Under the pieces are notes generated by a model. That model was not told where the DNA came from, searched no databases, and was given only the letters and a program-made list of their open reading frames with translations. The translations under genes and the position numbers were made by a program. Shown here in pieces: positions 39,544 to 48,542 of a stretch of 64,000 nucleotides of DNA (position 1 is its first letter; the number at the start of each line of letters is the position of its first letter). Location of the stretch: positions 1,922,501 through 1,986,500 of the forward strand of contig NZ_PGEP01000001.1 of assembly GCF_002797445.1 (NCBI RefSeq). The letters run 5' to 3'. This stretch comes from Acidovorax sp. 69. GTDB lineage: Bacteria; Pseudomonadota; Gammaproteobacteria; Burkholderiales; Burkholderiaceae_C.

Positions 39544-39855
39544 TCAGCGTGGCTTGTGGACGCGTGCAACTTCGCGGATCCAGCTGCTATCCAGGACCGT
39601 GCCATTGGGCCGGCTGATTTTGACGTTGCGGATGAATTTGATAACGCCACCGTTGCTGGCGACCCAATAGGTCAGTGTGCCGGAGGCTCCGAACTGCGTT
39701 CGCAAAGTGGCCTCAATCCGATATGCGTACATCGTGCCCGCCGCCACAGTGATCTGTTCGTAGCTCGCCACCTTCATGTCCTGCTCCACCCACCCTGCTT
39801 CACCGCGCAGCCCGGCGAGTCTGGGGGGACGGTCTGCTGTGACCGACTGACCCAT
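39544..39855 (-). pseudogene. Out-of-frame C-terminal part of the caspase-like gene
   Basis: 103 codons in the frame next to the caspase-like ORF, overlapping its last 80 bases. From about 39825 it reads GWVEQDMKVASYEQITVAAG and on to a conserved-looking end ([33 protein letters not shown]), which looks like the natural C-terminal domain of the same protein. One extra C in the C6 run on the minus strand (plus-strand GGGGGG 39823-39828) would fuse it in frame. Its own ATG has no support as an independent start. Confidence 0.65.
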
Positions 39856-41114
39856 CTCTTGCCAATCTGAAAATCATCAGCAGGCAGCGATTGGAGGGGC
39901 GGGTCGAATTCGCTGCCTATTTCATTGCGCACAAGACCGCCGTAGATCGTCAAGATCTGCTCACCATTGTTGAGTTCGACAACCCCGTCCTTGATCGATG
40001 TGACGCGCAGGGTCTCCCGGCGTGTCTCTAGCTTCGTGAGGTAGTCGTGATAGACGTACTCGATTTCATCGCCAAGCCGGACGTCCCGTTGTATCGACTG
40101 GCGCCCCTGCACTGGAGTGGCTGCGATCTGGGGCTTGGAGAGCTGGTCCAGTCGGCTTTGTGCTGCCTCGCTGATGGCGCTGCTGGGATAGGCTTGCAAG
40201 AAGGCATAGAAGTCGTCAGGGTTTTGCGATGTTTTGATGCGATCCCACTCGGCCTTCTCACGCAAAAACTTTTGATCAAGTTCTGCTGGTTTGGGTTTAG
40301 GTGGCCGTGCGAGGGCCAGTGTTTCACCCGGTCCCCGATCGTCATTGAATACAAAGTCCTCCTCCAGGCTCGTGCTTTCCCATGGAATCTGACTGCCGTT
40401 GCTCTTTTTCCGTACCTGCAGGCGCACACGCTTGAAGACATCCTCGATGCGAGTGGTGGGTTTGGCCAGCTCTTGCAACAAATAGGTGGTGTACAGGCCG
40501 TTGCTGCCTTCCCCATCGTCAGCAACATTGCCTGGCGCAGTGGCATAGGCGAGAAAAGTCCCCGGTATGGCATCGATCTGTGCCAACCCCTTGACCGACG
40601 CTGTGCCCTCAAAGGGGTTATTTCGGCAGGCGTCAAGGACCAAAATATTGACGCGGTTGCCCGCCTGCTTGAATGCGTTGATCACCGCATCCACATCGAC
40701 CGCCTGTGCCACCACTTCAGTCTGGCTCCTGGGGCGCGCATCGACCGGCACCATGTAGTTGCGCCAGTCAATCTGCACTCCATGGCCAGCGTAATACAGC
40801 ATGCCGACCCCGCTTTTGCCCTGAAGCCGTTTGCGAACATCGTCTATCGCCTCGGCCATCTGACTGCGCGATCCGTCACGCAATTCAAGAACCTGAAAGC
40901 CCAGTTTGCGCAGTTGCGCCGACATTGCCTTCGCGTCATTGGCAGGATTGGAAAGCGCAGCGGAGCCGGAGTAGGCTGAATTGCCGATCACGAGTGCAAT
41001 GCGCACGTCCAGCGGAGCATTCGCCTGTGCAGAGGCTGCCAGCGCACCCAGGGCCACCAACGCGCGTGCCAGAAACCGTTGTGCGTACCGTGACGCTGCG
41101 AACACTTGTATCAA
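39774..41114 (-). CDS. Exported caspase-family (peptidase C14) protein, frameshifted near its C terminus
   Basis: 446 residues as read. A signal peptide (about 1-32, ending AASAQANA) precedes a caspase p20-like domain: RIALVIGNSAYSG, catalytic His in YYAGHGVQ (His 111), catalytic Cys in LVLDACRNNPF (Cys 163) and YATAPGNVADDG. A charged linker (LDQKFLREKAEWDRIK) and a beta-rich C-terminal domain follow. The frame runs off after WVSRSQQTVPP into a nonsense tail because of a one-base loss in a C6 run; the remainder lies in the next frame down to 39544. The TTG start at 41114 has AAGGAA at good spacing; GTG 41105 is possible. The region looks less GC-rich than its neighbours and is flanked by aroC copies, which suggests insertion. 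Confidence 0.8.
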   Translation of the reverse strand: MIQVFAASRYAQRFLARALVALGALAASAQANAPLDVRIALVIGNSAYSGSAALSNPANDAKAMSAQLRKLGFQVLELRDGSRSQMAEAIDDVRKRLQGKSGVGMLYYAGHGVQIDWRNYMVPVDARPRSQTEVVAQAVDVDAVINAFKQAGNRVNILVLDACRNNPFEGTASVKGLAQIDAIPGTFLAYATAPGNVADDGEGSNGLYTTYLLQELAKPTTRIEDVFKRVRLQVRKKSNGSQIPWESTSLEEDFVFNDDRGPGETLALARPPKPKPAELDQKFLREKAEWDRIKTSQNPDDFYAFLQAYPSSAISEAAQSRLDQLSKPQIAATPVQGRQSIQRDVRLGDEIEYVYHDYLTKLETRRETLRVTSIKDGVVELNNGEQILTIYGGLVRNEIGSEFDPPLQSLPADDFQIGKRWVSRSQQTVPPDSPGCAVKQGGWSRT

Positions 41115-41232
41115 TTGCGGTTCCTTACATTGTTCTCTGATTGACTATATCCCCCGCAAAGGCATTCGCCAATTGGGAAAAGGGAGCGGCAAACGCATCC
41201 TTGACGCTGCGTGTCTGGAATAATCGCGCCCC

Positions 41233-42330
41233 ATGAGCGGCAATACTTTCGGCACCCTATTCGCAGTCACCAACTTTGGTGAATCCCACGGCCCGGCCAT
41301 TGGCTGCGTGATTGACGGTTGCCCGCCCGGTATGCCGCTCGCTGAGGCCGACATCCAGGCAGACCTGGACCGGCGGCGCCCCGGCACCAGCCGCCACGTC
41401 ACGCAGCGTAACGAGCCGGACGCGGTGGAGATCCTCTCGGGCGTGTACGAGGGCAAAACCACGGGCACCCCGATTGCGCTGCTGATTCGCAACACCGACC
41501 AGCGCAGCAAGGACTACAGCAACATTGCCGAGAGCTTCCGCCCCGGCCATGCCGACTACACCTACTGGCACAAGTACGGTATCCGCGACCCGCGTGGTGG
41601 TGGCCGTTCCTCGGCCCGTTTGACTGCCCCTACCGTCGCCGCCGGTGCGGTGGCCAAGAAGTGGCTGGCCCAGCAGTACGGCGTGCAGTTCCGCGCCTGC
41701 ATGACGCAGCTGGGCGAGTTGGCCATCCCGTTCGAGAGCTGGGACCACGTGCAGAGCAACCCCTTTTTCGCCCCTGTGGCCGACGTGCAGCAATACGAAG
41801 ACTACATGGACGCCCTGCGCAAGGCGGGCGATTCGTGTGGCGCCCGCATCCGCGTGCAAGCCACGGGCGTGCCGGTGGGCTTGGGCGAGCCGCTGTATGA
41901 CAAGCTCGACGCCGACATCGCCCACGCCATGATGGGCCTGAACGCTGTGAAGGGCGTGGAGATTGGTGCCGGCTTTGCCAGCGTGGCCCATCGGGGCACG
42001 ATGCACGGTGATTCGATGACACCCCAGGGTTTTCGCACCAACCATGCGGGCGGCGTGCTAGGCGGCATCAGTACCGGGCAGGACCTGGAGGTGAGCATTG
42101 CCATCAAGCCGACCAGCTCCATCATCAGCCCGCGCGAGTCGATTGATGTGCATGGCAATAGCACCGAGGTCATCACCAAGGGCCGCCACGACCCCTGCGT
42201 GGGCATCCGTGCCGCGCCCATCGCTGAGGCGCTGCTAGCGCTGGTAGTCATGGACCACGCTCTGCGCCACCGCGCCCAGTGTGGCGATGTGGTGCCGCCA
42301 GTACCGCCTATCCAGGCGTCGTTTCTCTAA
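41233..42330 (+). CDS. aroC: Chorismate synthase
   Basis: 365-residue enzyme that converts EPSP to chorismate, the last common step to aromatic amino acids, with reduced FMN. Family blocks are complete: [20 protein letters not shown] (catalytic His), [36 protein letters not shown] with GGGRSSAR, and [15 protein letters not shown]. The start ATG 41233 and length are normal. A broken copy of its 5' end lies upstream at 39311-39480. Confidence 0.97.
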   Translation: MSGNTFGTLFAVTNFGESHGPAIGCVIDGCPPGMPLAEADIQADLDRRRPGTSRHVTQRNEPDAVEILSGVYEGKTTGTPIALLIRNTDQRSKDYSNIAESFRPGHADYTYWHKYGIRDPRGGGRSSARLTAPTVAAGAVAKKWLAQQYGVQFRACMTQLGELAIPFESWDHVQSNPFFAPVADVQQYEDYMDALRKAGDSCGARIRVQATGVPVGLGEPLYDKLDADIAHAMMGLNAVKGVEIGAGFASVAHRGTMHGDSMTPQGFRTNHAGGVLGGISTGQDLEVSIAIKPTSSIISPRESIDVHGNSTEVITKGRHDPCVGIRAAPIAEALLALVVMDHALRHRAQCGDVVPPVPPIQASFL

Positions 42331-42368
42331 CCCCATCTCTTACCCTCCCCACGGGGCGGTCACTTCGC

Positions 42369-44198
42369 ATGTGCAAACGTTGGTTCAGGGCCCCTGGCCG
42401 TCCCGCTGGCGCTCGCTGGTCAGTGTGGGGCGCCGCCAGTAGCCTAGCTCTGGCCTCCATGGCGCTGTCCCTGGCGGGCTGCAGCAGCACGACGCCTGCG
42501 CCGGGGGCGCGTGGCGCACCGTCGCACATCGAGATCACCCTCATTGGCTTCAATGACCTGCATGGCAACTTGGAGCCGCCGCACATGGCGCACTCAGTGC
42601 ATGGGCCTGCAGGCCCGGTGCTGGTGCCTGCCGGGGGCATGGCGTATTTCGCCAGCGCCATGGCAGCCCTCAAGGCACAGTCCCAGCACCATGCAGTGGT
42701 GTCGGCGGGCGACATGGTAGGCGCATCGCCGCTGATGTCTTCGCTGTTTTTGGACGAGCCTACGATTGAGGCCGTCAACCGCATGCAGATCGACTTCAAT
42801 GCGGTGGGCAACCACGAGTTCGACCGGGGCTGGCGTGAGCTGCTGCGTCTGCAGCATGGGGGCTGCGAGAAGTTCACCAACCGCCAGCCTTGCCGGATCA
42901 GCCAACCCTTCGAAGGCGCTCAATTTGGCCTGCTGGCCGCGAACACGGTGCGTGAGGACGGACACACGCTGCTGCCCGCCACGGGGCTCAAGCGGTTCAC
43001 CGAAGGCGGTGTCACTGTCACCATGGGTTTTATCGGCCTCACGCTCCAGGCCACACCCACCATGGTGAGCCCTTCGGGCGTGGCGGGGCTCCGGTTTGAG
43101 GATGAGGCGGCCACGGCCAATGCCTTGATCCCTCAGCTCAGGGCCCAGGGGGCGGATGTGATCGTGGTGGCCATTCACGAAGGCGGCGGCACCAAGGCGG
43201 GTGTGCAGGAGAGCAGCTGCTCAGGCCTGTCGGGCGACATCGTGCCCATCCTGGAGCGCCTTGACCCGGCCGTGGATGTGGTGGTCTCCGGCCACACACA
43301 CCAGGCCTATGTGTGCGACTACAGCCGCGTGAATGCCGCCAAGCCCTTCTTGCTGACCAGCGCAGGCCAGTACGGCACGCTGCTCACCGACATTCAGCTG
43401 CGCGTGGATACCCAGACCCGCCGCGTGGTTCGCAAAACAGCGCGCAATGTGGTGGTGCAGGGCGAGGCCTTCACGGGCGCCCAGGGTTTTGTGCCCCTGA
43501 CCACTGCCGTGCCCGCGTTCCCCCCCGACGCAGGCGTGCAGAAGATCATCGACACGTACCGTGCCGCTGCTGTGCCGCTGGCCCAGCGGCCCGTGGGTCA
43601 AGCCCAAGGGCCTATGCGGCGCCAGCCCAATGCGGCGCTGGAGACCGTGCTGGGGAACCTGGTGGCCGATGCGCAACTGTGGGCCACGCGGGCGCCCGAA
43701 GACGGCGGAGCGCAGCTGTCGCTCATGAACCCCGGCGGTCTGCGCGCCGACCTGGTACCTGATGAACAGGGGCTGGTGCGCTTTGGCCAGTTGTATGCAG
43801 TGCAGCCTTTTGGTAACCAGTTGGTGGTGAAGACCTTCACAGGGGCTCAGATCCGCGCTGTGCTGGAGCAACAGTTCGCCAGTGCCGGCAATACCTTGCA
43901 TCGTCCCCGTGTGTTGTCGGTTTCCAGCGGCTTCAGCTACCGCTTCGACCTGAGTCAGCCTGCCGGTGCACGCATCAGCCAAATGGTACTGAACGGCGTG
44001 CCGGTGGCGGACGTCCAGTCGGTGCGCGTGGTCATGAGCAGTTTTCTGGACAGCGGCGGCGACAACTTCACGGTACTGACCCAAGGAGTGAATCGCCGTG
44101 TGGGCGCGCTGGATCTGGATGCGCTGGAGGCTTATTTCCGTCTGCAAAGCCCGGTGGCCCTGCCTGCGACGGACCGCATTACGCGCGTTGCCCGCTGA
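42369..44198 (+). CDS. 5'-nucleotidase / metallophosphatase lipoprotein
   Basis: 609 residues. The N-terminal signal ends in the lipobox LAGC (Cys 38), so it is a lipoprotein. A calcineurin-type metallophosphatase domain (about 55-330) has the metal ligands in GFNDLHGN, SAGDMVGAS, VGNHEFDRG and SGHTHQAY. A 5'-nucleotidase C-terminal domain (about 390-590) contains NPGGLRADL and QPFGNQLVV. It should hydrolyse extracellular or periplasmic nucleotides or nucleotide sugars. ATG 42369 is chosen because it begins the signal peptide. Confidence 0.92.
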   Translation: MCKRWFRAPGRPAGARWSVWGAASSLALASMALSLAGCSSTTPAPGARGAPSHIEITLIGFNDLHGNLEPPHMAHSVHGPAGPVLVPAGGMAYFASAMAALKAQSQHHAVVSAGDMVGASPLMSSLFLDEPTIEAVNRMQIDFNAVGNHEFDRGWRELLRLQHGGCEKFTNRQPCRISQPFEGAQFGLLAANTVREDGHTLLPATGLKRFTEGGVTVTMGFIGLTLQATPTMVSPSGVAGLRFEDEAATANALIPQLRAQGADVIVVAIHEGGGTKAGVQESSCSGLSGDIVPILERLDPAVDVVVSGHTHQAYVCDYSRVNAAKPFLLTSAGQYGTLLTDIQLRVDTQTRRVVRKTARNVVVQGEAFTGAQGFVPLTTAVPAFPPDAGVQKIIDTYRAAAVPLAQRPVGQAQGPMRRQPNAALETVLGNLVADAQLWATRAPEDGGAQLSLMNPGGLRADLVPDEQGLVRFGQLYAVQPFGNQLVVKTFTGAQIRAVLEQQFASAGNTLHRPRVLSVSSGFSYRFDLSQPAGARISQMVLNGVPVADVQSVRVVMSSFLDSGGDNFTVLTQGVNRRVGALDLDALEAYFRLQSPVALPATDRITRVAR

Positions 44199-44574
44199 GG
44201 TGGGTCAGTGCTGCACGCCAGTGGCATGGGGTCCATCTCTGCGGTAGCGCGGGGGCGCCAGCTATCGCAGGGATGGAAGCCGGTGACCAAGCCGGTAGCC
44301 ACCAGTAACCGCATGCCGGGCCCAAGTCATTCATCCGGGACTCGCCGCCCCGGGCCACACCCAGCAGCGGGATCGTGAAGGCTGAATTTGTGGCTGTGTT
44401 GCACAGCCCAGGGCTACCGTCAGCAAGGCAGGGATGGCCCCACTGCACGATTAGGGTCCGGCCTTCGTCGCCGCAGATGCAGCCCAGGCAACAGTGCGGG
44501 CTCAGCCTCGCATTTCGCGTTCATGGCGCCGTTTCCACTATGCGCTGGCCTGCGGCATGATGCCCGCCAGATTT

Positions 44575-44635
44575 TGAGCAAAAAGTGGCGCCGGTGCTTT
44601 TATATAAAGCATTCATAGCTATTTATTTGATAGCG
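44575..44635 (+). repeat. Dispersed two-hairpin repeat, copy F
   Basis: AAAAAGTGGCGCCGGTGCTT is followed by TATATAAAGCA and TAGCTATTTATTTGATAGC. The GCTTTATATAAAGC and GCTAT/ATAGC pairings are clear. Confidence 0.7.
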
Positions 44636-44707
44636 TCTGCCGTGCAGCGTCAGCGACAGCTGAGTTAGGCGGAAGGTGAACCCGACTTACTACAAGTTCA
44701 ATTGGAT

Positions 44708-44761
44708 CTTAAATTGATAGCTGTCGACGCATGCCGCAAAAGCGCTGGTGGCCAAAATGCT
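44708..44761 (-). repeat. Dispersed two-hairpin repeat, copy G
   Basis: Read on the minus strand: CATTTTGGCCACCAGCGCTT, a diverged middle, then CAGCTATCAATTTAAGA. It faces copy F across about 70 bases, so the two lie as an inverted pair. Confidence 0.65.
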
Positions 44762-44803
44762 TGATTTATGCGCTCCAGGGGCAGGAGCGCAGGCTTAACG
44801 TGC

Positions 44804-45253
44804 CTATTTGCGCACTTCATCGACCATGGCGCGGAAGTCGTCAATGTCTTCAAAGCTGCGGTACACGCTGGCAAAGCGGATGTAGGCCACCTTGTCGAGC
44901 TTCTTGAGCTCGCGCATGACCAGTTCGCCGATGCGGCTGGAGATCACTTCGCGCTGGCCCAGGTTGAGCAGTTTTTCCTCGATGCGCTCGATGGCGCTGT
45001 CGATCTGATCGGTGCTGACCGGGCGTTTGCGCAGCGCCAGGTTGAAAGAAGCAAGCAGCTTGCCGCGCTCGTATTCGATACGGCGACCATCCTTTTTCAC
45101 GATGGCCGGGAAGTTCACTTCCGGCCGCTCGTAGGTGGTAAAGCGCTTTTCGCACGCGCCGCACTGGCGGCGGCGGCGGATGAAGACCCCATCCTCAGAC
45201 ACCCGCGTTTCAACGACTTGCGTTTCGAGGTGGCTGCAGAAGGGGCACTTCAT
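44804..45253 (-). CDS. nrdR: Transcriptional repressor NrdR
   Basis: 149-residue ribonucleotide reductase repressor. The N-terminal zinc ribbon has two CxxC pairs (MKCPFCSH and [11 protein letters not shown]). The ATP-cone domain follows ([28 protein letters not shown]). It blocks nrd promoters when it carries dATP. It lies 17 bases downstream of glyA on the same strand, the usual glyA-nrdR pairing. Confidence 0.97.
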   Translation of the reverse strand: MKCPFCSHLETQVVETRVSEDGVFIRRRRQCGACEKRFTTYERPEVNFPAIVKKDGRRIEYERGKLLASFNLALRKRPVSTDQIDSAIERIEEKLLNLGQREVISSRIGELVMRELKKLDKVAYIRFASVYRSFEDIDDFRAMVDEVRK

Positions 45254-45270
45254 GGCTCTTGGCTGCGGAT

Positions 45271-46515
<1,245 letters not shown>

Positions 46516-46559
46516 GATTGGCAGTCCTATGAACTTGTGTCCCTTGAAACAAGGGCTGC

Positions 46560-46703
46560 CCAGGCGAACGGCTGAACGCAGAAGGGATGAACCCCCGTGC
46601 GGCACGCTTCCCAGTGGTTCACAAGAAGCAGGTTCTTGCTGGTTTCCACGTCAGCGGCAACACCCCGTATTCGAGAGCGCAGCGCCTATCGCCAGTCGCG
46701 TAC
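46560..46703 (-). ncRNA. Probable structured RNA upstream of glyA, 6S (SsrS)-like
   Basis: On the minus strand this stretch folds as one long interrupted hairpin. Nested pairings (plus coordinates) are CAAGAA/TTCTTG (46622-46627 with 46633-46638), GTGG/CCAC (46614-46617 with 46646-46649), CGCT/AGCG (46605-46608 with 46653-46656), 46584-46589 with 46661-46666 including one wobble, and GGCGA/TCGCC (46563-46567 with 46689-46693). Such a rod with bulges and an open middle is the shape of 6S RNA, and the GTGCCGCACGGGGGTTCA segment feels 6S-like to me. A TACACT -10 box lies at 46715-46710. 6S identity is inference; a glyA leader element is the alternative. The ends are approximate. Confidence 0.5.
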
Positions 46704-46778
46704 CCCGTTAGTGTAGCCGACGCCGAGCGTCAGAGCTTTATCAACAAGAGGCATGGACGCAGTGCCTGCATGCGGGCC

Positions 46779-47618
46779 TCAAAGGCCTGATAAAAGGGCC
46801 ACCTTGTCGGCGGCGGCTGGTGTCACAGCACGTGGCGCAGCAGCTGGAATGCTCTGCACGGGCGCTTGTGTTGACAAAGAGGGCGGAGGGCTGATGGGTA
46901 TTGCCCGGCCACCTGCTATCTGGCGCAGGCGGAAATGCTCGGCCATGACCTTGGCGGCATAACCACCATCGTCGGCCATGTTGGCTGCACCCACGTAGTA
47001 GCGCAGCCCACCTTCCAGGGAGCCCGCACGCGCAATGCACTCCTGCAAGACCTTGACTCCCACGCGCAAATTGCTCACGGGGTCAAAAGCCGCAAAGTGG
47101 CCACCGAAATTCTGGTACTTGTCGGTGTGCACGCGGGTCATGACCTGCATGAGGCCTTGGGCGCCCACCGCGCTTTCCGCAAATGGATTGAAGCTCGACT
47201 CAATGGCCATGATGGCCAAGATCAACGTCGGGTCGATCTTGGCGCGGGTGCCGATCTCATAGGCTTCAGCGACCAGTACGCTGAGCGGCTCGGGGGCCAC
47301 GCGGTATTTCTTGCTCAACCAGAATGCGACGGCAGCCTGCTCCTTGGGCAGATCCTTGGGGTTGGCTGCGGTGGCGCGTTCGCTGGCTTCGGGCTCGATG
47401 GGCATGCCCACCATTTCTACCTGCCGGGCCTGAAGCCAGCCCATGAGCTGTTCTTCGCCAGCCTGGCGCAGGTCCGGCCGAGCGGTCAGGGCAATGATTA
47501 CAAAGGCAACAGCTAAGCCGATCAGTGCAAAGCTGTTGTGGGTGATTTCAAGAAAACCTTCGGTCACATCGGCCGCGAAAGTTCGCACGCCGGAGACTAT
47601 TTTTCCTGACGCTGTCAT
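46779..47618 (-). CDS. Membrane-anchored lytic transglycosylase, SLT domain
   Basis: 279 residues. An N-terminal membrane segment (about 25-45) anchors a periplasmic SLT domain with ILAIMAIESSFNPFAESAVGAQGLMQVM (catalytic Glu in IESSFNP and the GAQGLMQV motif) and LRYYVGAANM near its end, where other members have the NxGxG segment. A Pro/Ala-rich tail follows. It should cleave peptidoglycan glycan strands to anhydro-muropeptides. ATG 47618 is supported by AAGGAAGAG; the frame upstream is non-coding. Confidence 0.9.
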   Translation of the reverse strand: MTASGKIVSGVRTFAADVTEGFLEITHNSFALIGLAVAFVIIALTARPDLRQAGEEQLMGWLQARQVEMVGMPIEPEASERATAANPKDLPKEQAAVAFWLSKKYRVAPEPLSVLVAEAYEIGTRAKIDPTLILAIMAIESSFNPFAESAVGAQGLMQVMTRVHTDKYQNFGGHFAAFDPVSNLRVGVKVLQECIARAGSLEGGLRYYVGAANMADDGGYAAKVMAEHFRLRQIAGGRAIPISPPPSLSTQAPVQSIPAAAPRAVTPAAADKVALLSGL

Positions 47619-48542
47619 AGCTCTTCCTTTCTGAAGCGGGACGGGAAAGCGAGGCAGTTTTGAGACTGCGCCTTCTCGGCTGGTCGCCTGGATTGGTACG
47701 CCATCAAGTCGGGGCTGCACGTCTGTGGAGTGCTTGGTGCCCTGGTTTGACTTAGCCGGGTTCGGCAGCGGGTTGGGGTTTTTACTAGCCCGTTTTTACG
47801 GCTGGCGGATTCTAGAAGCTCACTAAATGCATAGTCAATACTAACAAATTTAAATGTAATACATTTAAGTTATAAAAAACATGTAAAAAAGCACAGTTTT
47901 TAGCTGTTTTGAGGACCGGATTGACGACCAGTTGGGGAGGGGGTTGTTACGTGCTCATGTCAAATTCAATCGGCCTGATGGCAGCCATTGAGAATCCGAT
48001 TTGAGTTGATGCGGGCACTTTGGTAAGGTTGCGTTGCCTGTCTAGTTCAGGCATCGCCAGACGAAGCGAAGTCTCCCTCCAAGGGCATTCAGTGCCTCGG
48101 TGCAGCAGATACCGCTTCCATGGCAACCCCCTGGAGGCAATACCTTGCCTCCTCGCCGTGTGGACCTTTATCTCCGCATTGCGACCGATGGCAAAGACCG
48201 TTGTGTCAGCCGTCAAGCCCGGTGGGCAGGCCCTGAGGTCCTGTCCATCGGGCTTTCTTATTGATGCTTCGCCCTGGTGTGTGGGCCATTGCTTCTTATA
48301 TATAGATAATGGGGGCTGTTCCCTTGGGTGGCGATGCTCCTGTGAGGGGCCGCAGTATGTCAGTCCGTCTGGCAAAGCCTTGTGCCAGATCACCCTCGGG
48401 GTTTGGCATGGCACCAAGCTGTGGTCAGTTTGCCGAACCCTGTGAAAATAGCCTTTTGTTGTCCTGGCGCGCACTTGGTGTGACCGCTTGGGCAGGCCCT
48501 CAAGCGATCCGTTTGGGGGCGCCTTCGTTATCCATTGGATCC
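47619..48542. other. Long gene-free stretch upstream of the DUF349 gene
   Basis: 924 bases without a believable gene. The part at 47820-47900 is strikingly AT-rich for this genome and is likely promoter DNA. A strong hairpin stands at 48215-48255. The open frames here (for example minus 47947-48663) have no recognisable protein character. Confidence 0.55.
48215..48255 (+). terminator. Strong terminator-like hairpin of an unassigned transcript
   Basis: Arms of 16 bases, AAGCCCGGTGGGCAGG (48215-48230) and CCTGTCCATCGGGCTT (48240-48255), pair throughout with two wobble pairs over a nine-base loop, followed by TCTTATT. It lies in a gene-free stretch nearly 300 bases before the DUF349 start, so it probably ends a small RNA or a leader begun near 47.9 kb. 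Confidence 0.6.

Larger units (their letters stand above)
44199..44803. other. Gene-free stretch between the nucleotidase and nrdR
   Basis: 605 bases between convergent genes. It holds two dispersed repeats (44575-44635 and, inverted, 44708-44761). The first 370 bases show no frame, RNA or repeat that I recognise; they could be remains of a decayed gene. Confidence 0.55.

Noticed and set aside
39774..41114. The caspase-like gene as part of an antiphage or programmed cell death system
   Set aside because: It has a signal peptide, so it should act outside the cytoplasm, and no sensor, effector or other defence gene adjoins it.
44199..44574. Possible remains of a mobile element or gene before nrdR
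   Set aside because: Nothing in the six frames resembled a transposase or other family well enough to name.
46516..46740. A glycine riboswitch upstream of glyA
   Set aside because: I could not find the conserved tandem-aptamer motifs; the pairing pattern is a single long rod, which fits 6S better.
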